64,000 nucleotides of DNA from Bacillota bacterium (GCA_023434365.1 JAEYSV010000060.1:1-64000); one strand, 5' to 3'; shown: positions 34,638 to 44,236, counted from the first letter of the stretch. A program made the numbers and translations. Notes: generated by a model not told the origin, from the sequence alone.

Positions 34638-35834
34638 ATGCGGAATAAGAATAAAGTTGTTGGCATAAGTATTCTGACGATAGTTCTGCTGATTATCCTT
34701 ATTATTGTAGTTTGCAAAAAGAATCAAAGAGAGATAAGTCAGGAAGAACGAATGGACAATTGGCTTATGGAGGCAGAACTTGATAAACCACAGTCAGCAA
34801 ATGAATTATATCAGGCCGCACTACAAGAAGATATATTGATAATTTATTCTGTTTCTACCAGAGTGTTTGATGTAAAGGAAAGTTTTGAAAAGGAATATCC
34901 TGGTCTGACTGTGGAAATAAAGGATGTCAGAGGTAATGATTTGGTGAAGATGGTAAAGGAAAATTATCAATCAGGAGATTTTGCTTGTGATTTGGTTGTT
35001 TGTAGTGACTGTGATGGAAGCCTGTACAAAGAACTGTTGGAACCAGGAATTGTATATACGTATGTTCCACCGGATATTGCACCTAAAATAAAAGAGGGAT
35101 ATGTTAAGGAGGAGCTCGAATTTCTAGGGGAAATCATGATGGTTGTATATAATGGGGATGTGTATGATACTCCCCCAATAGATAATATATGGGAGATGAC
35201 GCATAAGTCCTATAAGGGCAAAATTATTATGGCTAATCCGATTAGTTCTTTTTCTACCTATGGTTTCTGCGCAACAGTACTTCGTGAATCAGAACTGATG
35301 GAAAAGGCCTACGAGCAATATGCAGGTAAGCCACTGACGCTGCCAGAAGGGAAAAGTGCTGGTGAAGTATTTTGGGAACAGGCAGCTGAGAATATCGTAT
35401 TTACCAATTCTAGTGATGAAGTGTTAGAGGGAATAGGAAATGGTGGTTCGGATGGTATGAAATTGGGTTTTATGATATCTAGTAAAATGAGATATCAAGA
35501 GATAGGGTACCAGATTGAGCCGATTTATCAGCTGGAACCATTTGCAGCTGTATATACACCAAATAGTGTCAGCATAGCCGGAGGCTCTAAGAACATCAAT
35601 ACAGCAAAACTATTTATACGGTACATGCTGGGAGAAAGCGATGGTACAGGCAAAGGACTCAAACCTTTTCTGACAAAAGGGACATGGTCCATCAGGACTG
35701 ATGTTTTAGATGGAAACGATGTTTTACTTGAAGAGATTGATCTTAGGTTTCTTGATAAAAGTTACTTGTATGAAAAAAGAGAGGAAATGATTTGCTTTTG
35801 GGAGGAGATCTTAAAGAAAAATGTGGTACAGTAA
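34638..35834 (+). CDS. Second solute-binding protein (iron/polyamine/thiamine-type) linked to the kinase
   Basis: A 398-residue protein with an N-terminal membrane anchor (residues about 8-26, no lipobox), then a periplasmic binding fold of the family that includes AfuA/FbpA-like ferric and phosphoglycerate-sensor proteins. Motifs include LIIYSVSTRVFDVKESFEKEYPG, GDFACDLVVCSD, KGKIIMANPISSFSTYGF and VSIAGGSKNINTAKLFIRYML. The kinase gene overlaps its end by 14 bases. PgtC-like proteins of this fold serve as sensors for two-component systems, which supports a sensory role. The start could instead be ATG 34626; ATG 34638 is better spaced from GGATGGTGAGG. Confidence 0.85.
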   Translation: MRNKNKVVGISILTIVLLIILIIVVCKKNQREISQEERMDNWLMEAELDKPQSANELYQAALQEDILIIYSVSTRVFDVKESFEKEYPGLTVEIKDVRGNDLVKMVKENYQSGDFACDLVVCSDCDGSLYKELLEPGIVYTYVPPDIAPKIKEGYVKEELEFLGEIMMVVYNGDVYDTPPIDNIWEMTHKSYKGKIIMANPISSFSTYGFCATVLRESELMEKAYEQYAGKPLTLPEGKSAGEVFWEQAAENIVFTNSSDEVLEGIGNGGSDGMKLGFMISSKMRYQEIGYQIEPIYQLEPFAAVYTPNSVSIAGGSKNINTAKLFIRYMLGESDGTGKGLKPFLTKGTWSIRTDVLDGNDVLLEEIDLRFLDKSYLYEKREEMICFWEEILKKNVVQ

Positions 35835-37533
35835 CAAAGGAATAGAAAAGAGATCGTTATTGAATAAACTAAAGTGGACTATTTTTGGTTTGGCAGCTAC
35901 CTTGCTAGCAATGTGGTTTCTTTTTTATGTCAGTATGCGCAATGTTTTGGAGCAATACGCTAGGCAGACAATGGAACAGGTTTCCCTACAGATTATGTCC
36001 GATTTGAATAAATCCTTCCTACAGCTGGAACAGGTTTCATTTGCCATGTCAGAGGATGAGATGGCATACAACTTTGTCATGTTAGAAAACAATCTAGATT
36101 TTTACATACAAGCATCGAAGGTAGAACAGGAACTTGGTGCGTTACTTAAGGAATTCAAATTAATTAAACATATTATTATATATGATCACCAAGGGAGATA
36201 TTATCGCTTTCTTGGAACGATTAATAATACCTGTATTAGTAGAATGATGGAGGTATTAGAGAAGGATAAGATATCGCGACATATACAGATTTCTTTAGAT
36301 GGAGTTAACTACATTGGATATGTGGACTTTATTTATGATGGACAGGAATCGATTGGTAAAATAGTAATGCTAATGGATCAAAAGGATATTGATAAGCTAC
36401 TACAGCAATTTGAGAATAATGAGGATATAGAAATTGCATTGGCGGCTGAACAGACTATAATTGTGTCGAATCAATCCTCGAGGCTGAAGCAAAGTATAGA
36501 TGATTTTATTAATACAACAGATTATGCAGTACATAAGCAGGTAGGATTTACACCATTCAAACTATTAATTTCTTATAAAGATACCAATCAATCGTTGAAC
36601 TTTTACTTTATTACAGCAATCACTGTTATGGTGGTTATTTTTCTTGCAGCAGTATCAGTATTTAGTCGCTTTTGGAAAAATAAGTTCTTTATACCGATTC
36701 AGATGGTTGTCTCACAAGTAGAACAGTTTGAAAGTGGAAAAGGAGAAAAGCTAGTTGATACTGGACTTAAGCATTTTGATGGTCTTGTTCGAGGAATCAA
36801 TGATATGGTTGAGAGGATAGAACAGAAAGAAAAAGAAATCTATGATGCAACATATACACTTCAGGAATCAGAAATAAAGAAGCAAAAAGCGCTGATTGTT
36901 TCACTTAAGAAGCAGATAAGTGCTCATTTTACAGTAAATGTACTAAATATTATTAAAGCACTTGCAACAGATGGAGAAAATGAAAAGGCTGGTGTATTGT
37001 GTGATGGACTATCGTATCTACTTCGGTATGCCAATGCGGGGGATAGTTTCATCAGTTGTATGGAGGAATTCTTTGTTTTAGAGAAGTATGCCAATATAAT
37101 GTCAATTCGGTATCCGAATAAATTCAAAGTTGAAATAGAATTAATGGATTATCAGGAGGAAATATTGCTGCCTAGAATGCTATTACAACCAATTGTTGAG
37201 AATAGTATACTACACGGAATAATTAATGAGGAAGATAAGGAGAATGGCATAATCCGGGTATATAGTATAATGAGCTCTAATTTAGTAAAGATTGTGGTTG
37301 AGGATAATGGACGTGGAATGGACACTACAGCATTATACAATTTGCAGGAGAGTATTTGTCGTGCAGATAAGGACAATATTGAGGTGGAGGGGTTATCTCA
37401 TGTGGCACTTGTTAATATCCAGAGACGTATTTTATCCTATTTTGGAGAAAAGTTTAGAGTGAGTATAGAGTCTACCTTGGGTGAAGGCACAAAAGTGACA
37501 TTAACACTTCCTATTTGCCCACGCATGAGATAA
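35821..37533 (+). CDS. YesM-like sensor histidine kinase
   Basis: A 570-residue membrane kinase. One helix near residue 15-40 and another near 260-285 bracket an extracellular sensor domain; a HAMP-like segment follows. The His_kinase domain has phosphoacceptor His369 in the motif QISAHFTVNVLN, which departs from the usual NPHFLYNTLN. The ATPase domain shows PIVENSILHGI and VEDNGRGMD. It overlaps the preceding binding-protein gene by 14 bases. Its partner regulator is three genes upstream. A terminator follows. Confidence 0.92.
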   Translation: MWYSNKGIEKRSLLNKLKWTIFGLAATLLAMWFLFYVSMRNVLEQYARQTMEQVSLQIMSDLNKSFLQLEQVSFAMSEDEMAYNFVMLENNLDFYIQASKVEQELGALLKEFKLIKHIIIYDHQGRYYRFLGTINNTCISRMMEVLEKDKISRHIQISLDGVNYIGYVDFIYDGQESIGKIVMLMDQKDIDKLLQQFENNEDIEIALAAEQTIIVSNQSSRLKQSIDDFINTTDYAVHKQVGFTPFKLLISYKDTNQSLNFYFITAITVMVVIFLAAVSVFSRFWKNKFFIPIQMVVSQVEQFESGKGEKLVDTGLKHFDGLVRGINDMVERIEQKEKEIYDATYTLQESEIKKQKALIVSLKKQISAHFTVNVLNIIKALATDGENEKAGVLCDGLSYLLRYANAGDSFISCMEEFFVLEKYANIMSIRYPNKFKVEIELMDYQEEILLPRMLLQPIVENSILHGIINEEDKENGIIRVYSIMSSNLVKIVVEDNGRGMDTTALYNLQESICRADKDNIEVEGLSHVALVNIQRRILSYFGEKFRVSIESTLGEGTKVTLTLPICPRMR

Positions 37534-37558
37534 ATACCTTCGTTAGCGAGAGCGTAAT

Positions 37559-37597
37559 AAAAGCTGTCATGATTGAAATAATCGTGGCAGCTTTTTT
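37559..37597 (+). terminator. Terminator of the two-component/binding protein operon
   Basis: AAAAGCTGTCATGATT pairs with AATCGTGGCAGCTTTT (one G-U pair) around a short loop and is followed by further T residues to 37597. Confidence 0.8.
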
Positions 37598-37745
37598 GTA
37601 CCCAAATTAGGCAAATATAAATCATGAAGATTTTACCAACAAATGTGAAGATAATTAATATGTTTATTGAGCTATCTTTTGTAGCATAGATTATGATTGC
37701 TATTTGTATCTTAGATAATGAGGATAGGAAGGGAGAAAGAATGCT

Positions 37746-38456
37746 ATGCAAAGAGATTATAAGAAAACTACAATAAAATATTTCGTAATAGGGATATGCT
37801 TGTCCATGCTGATAATTTTTAGTATTGGTATGGTTTACTCAAAAGGCGCACTAATCAAGGATATATTGGTGGGATCTGATACTGGTAATGAAAGCAATGA
37901 ACATATGGAATCTGATCAAACTTCAGAAATTGTAAAAGCGTTAGAAGCGATAAAAAGTTTAGGGACTGAGAGTAGAGCGCCAGAGGTTGGAAGTAAGGCT
38001 TCGGAAACTGTCAGTAAAGCGCCAGAGGATGAAAGTAAAGCTTCAAAACCTGCAGAGAAATCATTAAAACCAAGTAAGGTACCAGAAAAAGCAACATTTC
38101 CTGAGTGGTATGATAATCTAGTTGGCGTATATCAAGCAGCTCATGATTATGAGGCCTTGCTATTTTTAAGTGGTACTCCGACCTGTGTATGGTTAGATAT
38201 CTCAAGTGGTACGACCATTAAATACATACTTAAGATTACCAATGAAATGTGGGAGGGAGAGAATCATATACATTATGAGAAAGAGACTGAACATGGGAAA
38301 ACAACGATAGATATTAAGATAAAGGGCGATGTTGTTTCGCTTCTTGTAAAGGATAACGATTCTGTTATTAAAGAATATGAATATCCGAGAGATTCCAGTC
38401 AGAATGCAGATGAACAATTTGATAATATGGATTGGATGCTCTCAATTGAGTATTAG
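37746..38456 (+). CDS. Membrane-anchored extracellular protein of unknown function with repetitive linker
   Basis: A 236-residue protein: one N-terminal membrane helix (about residues 10-32), a repetitive Ser/Lys/Glu/Ala/Pro linker to about 118 with units like SKAPE and SKASE, then a small domain (about 119-236) rich in beta strand with TTIDIKIKGDVVSLLVKDND. No family recognised. It begins a run of three genes with the same architecture and has GGGAG upstream. The C-terminal domain shares its overall pattern with the middle of the next protein, so they may be related. Confidence 0.75.
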   Translation: MQRDYKKTTIKYFVIGICLSMLIIFSIGMVYSKGALIKDILVGSDTGNESNEHMESDQTSEIVKALEAIKSLGTESRAPEVGSKASETVSKAPEDESKASKPAEKSLKPSKVPEKATFPEWYDNLVGVYQAAHDYEALLFLSGTPTCVWLDISSGTTIKYILKITNEMWEGENHIHYEKETEHGKTTIDIKIKGDVVSLLVKDNDSVIKEYEYPRDSSQNADEQFDNMDWMLSIEY

Positions 38457-38479
38457 AATGTAGAAAGTGAGTGTTTAAA

Positions 38480-40684
38480 ATGACGACGAAGCAAAAAATA
38501 TCGCTAATATTCAAGTTGATTATTCTCCCGGTTGTGGGATGCACAATCGGCAGTTCTATAGCGCTTATCAATAATTTCAGGTCAGAAAGTAGGGCAGAGG
38601 TTGCAATAGAGAGTCAAAAAGATGATAAACCACTAATTATAGAGGCTATATGGATACGAGAGGATAAACATGCGACCTTATTTTTAAAGAAAGAACCGGA
38701 TAAGACAGAGTTTGAATATGTAATTAGTGTAATAGGAGATCATGAACATAGCTATCAGGGAATCGCGCAAATCGATGAATCATATAAGCTAGAGGAAGGG
38801 GAATTATCGGTCTATTGCTGTAAAGACAATGGGATGATCCGATTTATTATGAGAGAGGATGAAAGCATTGTAATCAAAACAGATGAAATATTTCAACAAC
38901 AGATAGAAGATATGAGTTTACCGGATGGAATATATCGTGCACTAAATACAAAAAAGGTTACACAATACTATCCTTATTTTACACATGTATTTACTGAGGA
39001 AGTCGAGATTGAAAAATTGGATTATATAGAGATTGTGCCAGGGCAGCCTATTTATTATGAAATTTGGCGAGAAAGCTTAATGCCGATTCAATTACCTGTT
39101 GAAAGTACGATAACCCTTGATCCAGAGGTAGTTAGGCAGACACTTAAGCAAGTAACGGTGGATGAGCGACTCTCTTATAAAGAAATTATGAAAAACTGTT
39201 ATTTCCGTTTTCAAGGAAGCTATATAGGCAGTAAATCATCAATAACAGATGATAAGCAATTCGAAGAGTATCATTTAAACAAGCGTAGCACACCGGATTC
39301 GTTGTTATGTGCAAATCAAGAGGATGAACAAAATATTATTGCAAAAAGAAAAGAGGTATTTGAATCGTCATCAGACAGCTTAGAGGGAGACGTAGAATTT
39401 GTATTATATCAAAATAAGGATACAGGCGGAGAATTTATAGGTATTTATCTCTCAGGAGGTCAATACCTGTCTGATGAGATCTCTTTATCTACTGGTACTT
39501 ATGAAACAGGGTTTTATTTTAATGAAATTGATTTAAGTAGCGGAGGGGTAGAGGATTCTTATACCTACGATGCTAAGGAGAATTTCATCAGAGTCACTGG
39601 GCAATGCAAACCATATTACACGGATACAGGTGGATTGGCATCTAATATAGAGTATGATATTAATCTCTATTTTTCAGATACGGGAATCGTTTTAGCTGGC
39701 GGTACTATTACAGTAGATGGTTATGGGAGTGAAAAACTGGAATATGAGTTAATTGCTACCGCAGTGGAAGCGCAGGCAGAGGGATTTAAAATAGCAGAAT
39801 ATGAATTCAAAGAAACGCTATTTGCTTACGAAAGTATCATTGAGCTACCCCCAAAGCAGATTAACGTAACAGACTATATTACATTACAAATGCCTTATTG
39901 GGAGAAAATTGGAGAAGGTTCGATACCAACATATGAAACCAGGTATAGAACTGTGGAAAACTACGTCTCAAGAAGGAAGAAATTAAAATCAAAACTTCAT
40001 TGGGGAGCAGTTGACGTAGAAGTGCCAACAGAGTTAGAGACAGAACAACCTAAAGAGACAGAGTTAGAGACAGAAAAGCCAAGAGAAACAAAGTTAGAGA
40101 CAGAAAAACCAATGGAAAGCCCAACGGAAAGCCCAACAGAAAAGCCAACGGAAAAGCCAATAGAAATTCCAACAAAAACTCCGCAATCCGGTGAAAATGA
40201 ACCAAATTTAGTCAAATATGATTCCTCCAAAATTAAAGCAGAAGCATCCTCAGAATTAAGCAAAGGAAATGTGACTTATTCAGCCCATACGATGCTAGAT
40301 GGATCTTATATAACAGCATGGATGGAGGGGGTTAGCGGATATGGGGAAGGCGAAACCATCACCTTTTATTTTGATGAAACAGTTGATCTTGGAGAAATAA
40401 GAATTGCCAATGGTTATCTTAACAAATGGACCACGTATGAAAATAATGCCAGAGTGAAAGAGATGGTAGTAGAGTTTTCCAATGGTGAATTTATTAAAGT
40501 ATATCTAGATGACATGTATTTTCAGGGAGTGGGTTCAACGGAGTATACGGATATCATTAAATTTGATGATAAGATAACCACAAACTACGTAACTATGACA
40601 ATAGTTAGTGTAAATGAGGGTGAGGAACATGAAAATACCTGTATTACGGAGATGGAATTTTTTGTTTATGAGGAGGATGAATGA
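38480..40684 (+). CDS. Membrane-anchored protein with C-terminal discoidin-like glycan-binding domain
   Basis: A 734-residue protein: N-terminal membrane helix (about 8-31), a long extracellular region of unknown fold (about 40-510), a Thr/Glu/Pro/Lys-rich tandem-repeat linker (about 515-575) and a C-terminal domain (about 585-734) with AEASSELSKGNVTYSAHTMLDG and ITFYFDETVDLGEIRIANGY. The last domain matches the discoidin-like, NADase-type glycan-binding pattern found in clostridial surface proteins. The short domain IRFIMREDESIVIK in the first third recalls the end of the preceding protein. GTG 38471 is an alternative start. Its end overlaps the next start region. Confidence 0.8.
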   Translation: MTTKQKISLIFKLIILPVVGCTIGSSIALINNFRSESRAEVAIESQKDDKPLIIEAIWIREDKHATLFLKKEPDKTEFEYVISVIGDHEHSYQGIAQIDESYKLEEGELSVYCCKDNGMIRFIMREDESIVIKTDEIFQQQIEDMSLPDGIYRALNTKKVTQYYPYFTHVFTEEVEIEKLDYIEIVPGQPIYYEIWRESLMPIQLPVESTITLDPEVVRQTLKQVTVDERLSYKEIMKNCYFRFQGSYIGSKSSITDDKQFEEYHLNKRSTPDSLLCANQEDEQNIIAKRKEVFESSSDSLEGDVEFVLYQNKDTGGEFIGIYLSGGQYLSDEISLSTGTYETGFYFNEIDLSSGGVEDSYTYDAKENFIRVTGQCKPYYTDTGGLASNIEYDINLYFSDTGIVLAGGTITVDGYGSEKLEYELIATAVEAQAEGFKIAEYEFKETLFAYESIIELPPKQINVTDYITLQMPYWEKIGEGSIPTYETRYRTVENYVSRRKKLKSKLHWGAVDVEVPTELETEQPKETELETEKPRETKLETEKPMESPTESPTEKPTEKPIEIPTKTPQSGENEPNLVKYDSSKIKAEASSELSKGNVTYSAHTMLDGSYITAWMEGVSGYGEGETITFYFDETVDLGEIRIANGYLNKWTTYENNARVKEMVVEFSNGEFIKVYLDDMYFQGVGSTEYTDIIKFDDKITTNYVTMTIVSVNEGEEHENTCITEMEFFVYEEDE
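40015..40170 (+). repeat. In-frame tandem repeats encoding a Thr/Glu/Pro linker
   Basis: A 27-30 base unit around GAGTTAGAGACAGAAAAGCC occurs three times, followed by shorter CCAACGGAAAGC / CCAACAGAAAAG units of 12 bases repeated about five times. They encode ELETEKP and PTEKP/PTESP units. Confidence 0.7.
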
Positions 40685-42081
40685 TGCCTGATAAAACACC
40701 AAAAAGTAAAGTATGGGTTTCAGTCGTGGGAATTTTTACGATGATTAGTATGATAGTTGTTTCTTACTTTTCGGTAGGAGCGATTACCGGGCGATATGCA
40801 GAGAAAGTTAATCAGCATTCAGAGGGTGGTACTTCTTCCAAAATATCAGGAGAGGTTGATTATGCTCTGGAGTATGCGATCTCCGTAGTCACTACAAAAA
40901 AGGAGGAGAATGTAATCAATGTGAATTCAATTCCATGTAATTCGCATACTGGAACGGAAGAAATGCCTTCTGGAGGCGGTAAAGCGCTCTTTAAGACATG
41001 GGTTCCAATCTGCGATGGAGCACGGATTTATGATGGTTGTGTTCAGGCAGCCATCGATAAGGAAACTGGTGAACTAGTAATTAACAATACAGAAGGAGGC
41101 AATCAGTTTGCGATAGAAGATGGAACAAAACTAGGAGCTTTTAATGAGACCTGTGGTTCAGGAAACTATATCTATTATATGTATGGACCAAAGGATGCCT
41201 GTAATGGTAAAGAGGGAACTCTGGTTCAAATGAATGCCACAACAGGAGAAAAGAAAGAGATTAAACTTTCAGACGAGCAAATACTTGATTTTGTTACCTA
41301 TGATAATGGTAAAATATATGTTCAGAGTGGAGATAGAGCACCCTATTTTTGGTGTGTGGATGAAGAAACGATGGAAGTAAGTGAATTTCAGATTGCAGAA
41401 CAAGAGTATATGTATTATAAAATAGGGTTTATAGTAAAAAATGGAGTGCTATATATTCCAAGGGTAGAAGGCATATATGAAGATGGTTATAAGAAAGAAC
41501 ATCGATATAGCATATATAGCTATGATATAAAGACAGGGAATGGCAAAGTAGAAAAAGCATTTGGTGAAATGAGTGCACAATTAGAGGCTAGAGAATTCGA
41601 GGTAAATAGAATGGCATTGGCATCTACGAAGGAGGGATTTGTATTTTCTAATGATACAGGTATTTATTCTGTGGACGATAGTTTACAAAACCCAATTCAA
41701 TTAGTAGATAGTAGCTATTCTTTTTGGCGATGTGATTCGGGATATTTGTATTATAAATTGAAAGAAGATAAAAGCTACTCACTATATCGTGTGAGGATAG
41801 ACAATACAGAACGACAAAAAATAGAACCATTTACCATAAATGGTTCATATATAGTAAAACCAGGGGTAAATTGTAATAATGGTGTTATGTGCTGTTATTA
41901 TTATGAAGAGGGTGATTCATTAGATGGAATTGCCAATGCCCAAAATAGTGTGTTTGTGATTTTGACGGAGGAGGAGGTTAGTTATGTGCTTGCAGATGAT
42001 TTTCAAGATAGGAGTTCCTTCTTACCAAATAGAAACTATATAAGATACGATGTAAAGATTCCATGGGTAAAGATTGAGTAA
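40684..42081 (+). CDS. Membrane-anchored probable beta-propeller protein of unknown function
   Basis: A 465-residue protein with an N-terminal membrane helix (about 8-35) and an extracellular region whose repeated strands (LVQMNATTGEKKEIKLS, IYVQSGDRAPYFWCVDEETMEV, IYSYDIKTGNGKVEKAF) look like a beta-propeller related to DUF5050-type repeats. It has Cys pairs that could form disulfides. ATG 40684 is seven bases from AGGAGG and overlaps the previous stop codon; ATG 40681 is too close. It is the last gene of a three-gene surface-protein set. Confidence 0.75.
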   Translation: MPDKTPKSKVWVSVVGIFTMISMIVVSYFSVGAITGRYAEKVNQHSEGGTSSKISGEVDYALEYAISVVTTKKEENVINVNSIPCNSHTGTEEMPSGGGKALFKTWVPICDGARIYDGCVQAAIDKETGELVINNTEGGNQFAIEDGTKLGAFNETCGSGNYIYYMYGPKDACNGKEGTLVQMNATTGEKKEIKLSDEQILDFVTYDNGKIYVQSGDRAPYFWCVDEETMEVSEFQIAEQEYMYYKIGFIVKNGVLYIPRVEGIYEDGYKKEHRYSIYSYDIKTGNGKVEKAFGEMSAQLEAREFEVNRMALASTKEGFVFSNDTGIYSVDDSLQNPIQLVDSSYSFWRCDSGYLYYKLKEDKSYSLYRVRIDNTERQKIEPFTINGSYIVKPGVNCNNGVMCCYYYEEGDSLDGIANAQNSVFVILTEEEVSYVLADDFQDRSSFLPNRNYIRYDVKIPWVKIE

Positions 42082-42134
42082 GTCAGGAGAAAATTTAACT
42101 TGACATAGTCATGGTTATTAACTATCATTATCAG

Positions 42135-42179
42135 CGTTATCCAAGTACTTTTTGATGTACTTGGATAACGTTTATTTTG
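42135..42179 (+). terminator. Terminator of the three-gene surface-protein operon
   Basis: A 14-bp perfect stem (42135-42148 with 42157-42170) and an 8-base loop are followed by TTTATTTTG. Confidence 0.85.
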
Positions 42180-42233
42180 TTTGAGTTATACTTAGATTAT
42201 ACTTGAATTAAGAAACGGGAGACATAAAGACAG

Positions 42234-43601
42234 ATGGAAAAAACAGCAAAATTAACAGAGGGAAGTATCATTAAGACAATGTTCAAGCTCGCACTTCCGA
42301 TTATGGGGACAAGTTTTGTTCAAATGGCTTATAACCTTATCGATATGATATGGGTTGGGAAAATTGGAACAGGAGCAGTGGCAGCAGTAGGGACTGCTGG
42401 ATTTTTCACCTGGTTAGCGAATGCATTTATACTGATTCCAAAGATAGGGGCAGAGGTTGGAGTAGCGCAGTCCACTGGCCAAAATGATATGAAGGAAGTA
42501 AAAAAATATATCAAACATAGTATCCAGATGGTAATATGTCTTGCACTAATCTATGGATTTATCATGATTGCATTTCGCAATGGATTAATTGATTTTTTCA
42601 GGCTCGAAAAAGAAGAAATCATTCGGGATGCGATTACGTATTTGGTTGTTATTTCCTTAGGGTTTGTATTTTATTTTATCAATCCAGTATTTACTGCGAT
42701 TTTTAATGGATATGGAGATAGCAAAACGCCATTTGTAATCAATTCAGTAGGACTTATTGTTAATTTAGTACTTGATCCGTTATTAATTATGGGTATTGGG
42801 TCTTTTCCAAGATTAAATGTACTTGGTGCTGCGATAGCTACGGTAATTGCACAAGCGGTTGCTACGCTTTTGTTTGTTATAAAGGCGAGAAAATCATTGG
42901 CGATTTTTTCAGACATTCACCTATTCAAAAAACCAGATCTACCTCATATTCGAAGAATTGTTAAGTTAGGTATGCCAACTGCTCTTCAAAGTGGAATTTT
43001 TTCAATTATCGGCATGGTAATAGCGAGAATTATTGCTCAGTGGGGACCTACACCGATTGCGGTGCAAAAAGTTGGCTCACAGATTGAAGCAATATCCTGG
43101 TTGACAGCAGGGGGATTCCAAACTGCTATGAGCGCCTTTGTTGGACAAAATTATGGTGCTAGGAAATGGGATAGAGTATATAAAGGTTATTATGTGGGAA
43201 TGGGTATTGTATCTTGTATCGGGATATTTGCTACCGCGCTGCTATACTTTGGTGCAGGACCTCTATTTGCTATTTTTATAGAAGAGGAGGAGGCAATACA
43301 ATACGGTATTGAATACCTTAAGATACTAGCCTATTCCCAGTTGTTTATGTGTATAGAGATAACTACCGCCGGGGCATTTAATGGACTTGGTAAAACGATT
43401 CCTCCTTCTATCGTTGGTATCTTATTCAATGTTCTGAGAATTCCATGTGCACTTATATTGTCCTCTACAGGCATGGGTCTTAATGGAATCTGGTGGACAA
43501 TCAGTATTACAAGTATTTTTAAGGGCGTTGTATTAACAATATGGTATATTGTCTTACAAAGAAAGCAAAGGAAGGCGATATACAACAAGCCACATATCTA
43601 A
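42234..43601 (+). CDS. MATE-family efflux transporter
   Basis: A 455-residue integral membrane protein with twelve predicted helices in two six-helix halves, typical of the MATE (MatE) multidrug and toxin exporters of the NorM/DinF group. Each half begins with the expected pattern (LPIMGTSFVQMAYNLIDMIWVG and GMPTALQSGIFSIIGMVIARI). It would export cationic compounds using a proton or sodium gradient. GGGAG lies about 11 bases upstream. A PadR-type regulator lies convergently downstream. Confidence 0.92.
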   Translation: MEKTAKLTEGSIIKTMFKLALPIMGTSFVQMAYNLIDMIWVGKIGTGAVAAVGTAGFFTWLANAFILIPKIGAEVGVAQSTGQNDMKEVKKYIKHSIQMVICLALIYGFIMIAFRNGLIDFFRLEKEEIIRDAITYLVVISLGFVFYFINPVFTAIFNGYGDSKTPFVINSVGLIVNLVLDPLLIMGIGSFPRLNVLGAAIATVIAQAVATLLFVIKARKSLAIFSDIHLFKKPDLPHIRRIVKLGMPTALQSGIFSIIGMVIARIIAQWGPTPIAVQKVGSQIEAISWLTAGGFQTAMSAFVGQNYGARKWDRVYKGYYVGMGIVSCIGIFATALLYFGAGPLFAIFIEEEEAIQYGIEYLKILAYSQLFMCIEITTAGAFNGLGKTIPPSIVGILFNVLRIPCALILSSTGMGLNGIWWTISITSIFKGVVLTIWYIVLQRKQRKAIYNKPHI

Positions 43602-43610
43602 AGGCAGGAT

Positions 43611-43642
43611 AGAGCGTATTCCATAACGGATGCGCTCTTGTT
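43611..43642. terminator. Terminator between the MATE and PadR genes
   Basis: AGAGCGTATTCC pairs with GGATGCGCTCT (one mismatch) around a short loop, followed by TGTTT. It lies between convergent genes. Confidence 0.6.
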
Positions 43643-43690
43643 TATGTGCGCCAATTAGTATTTCATTTCGTCAATAATCGCTTACAGATA

Positions 43691-43996
43691 CTAAGATATC
43701 TCTTTAAATAATTCATAGGCTTTCTTTCTAGCTTCTTCTAAAACAACAATGCCAAGCTCTGTTATCTTATAATATTTTCTTATTTTCCCATCAACCGTTC
43801 GCTCCTCTTTTTCAAGGAGTCCACTAGATTCCATGTTGTGTAAAAGAGGGTATAACGTTCCAGGGCTCATATCATACCCATGCTCGCTAAGTTCTTCAAT
43901 CATCCAGACACCGTAAAAAGGTTCTTTTTTTGCATGATGAAGAATGTGTATCTGAATAAAACCTAGGAAAAATTTCCTCATAATTTTGTCTTGCAT
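43691..43996 (-). CDS. PadR-family transcriptional regulator, second copy
   Basis: A 101-residue winged-helix regulator of the PadR family, with HHAKKEPFYGVWMIEELSEHGY, MSPGTLYPLLHNMESSGLL and the wing GKIRKYYKITELG. This pattern, with PxYGxWM, is often found beside chromate transporters, and a chromate transporter gene starts 240 bases away in the divergent direction. A 17-bp palindrome lies over its promoter. It probably represses itself and the transporter. Confidence 0.9.
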   Translation of the reverse strand: MQDKIMRKFFLGFIQIHILHHAKKEPFYGVWMIEELSEHGYDMSPGTLYPLLHNMESSGLLEKEERTVDGKIRKYYKITELGIVVLEEARKKAYELFKEIS

Positions 43997-44010
43997 TACT
44001 AACCATCCTT

Positions 44011-44042
44011 ATAGTATAATTTGTTATATCGAAGTTCGATAT
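44011..44042 (-). promoter_or_regulatory. Promoter with 17-bp palindromic operator
   Basis: ATATCGAA and TTCGATAT flank a single G at 44034, giving a perfect 17-bp palindrome (44026-44042). On the minus strand a TATACT -10 box lies just downstream at about 44012-44017. A second partial copy, CGGAATATGATATTA, follows at 44043 onward. This is a likely PadR binding site. Confidence 0.6.
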
Positions 44043-44236
44043 CGGAATATGATATTATTATAACACCATATCATTCATAGTTCAAGTTCTTGGGGACATA
44101 ATTATTACTACCCAGTATGAAGAGAACTATGTAAAATGCCTTCTTTGAATATAAAATCATGAAAAGATTACACTCAAATTAAGGATATCATACACAATAA
44201 CCACCAGAATTTTAACCGTTGAAAGGAATGATTCCT

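Noticed and set aside
40015..40170. Repeat cluster considered as a CRISPR array
   Set aside because: The units are contiguous, in frame, and encode a Thr/Glu/Pro linker; there are no unique spacers.
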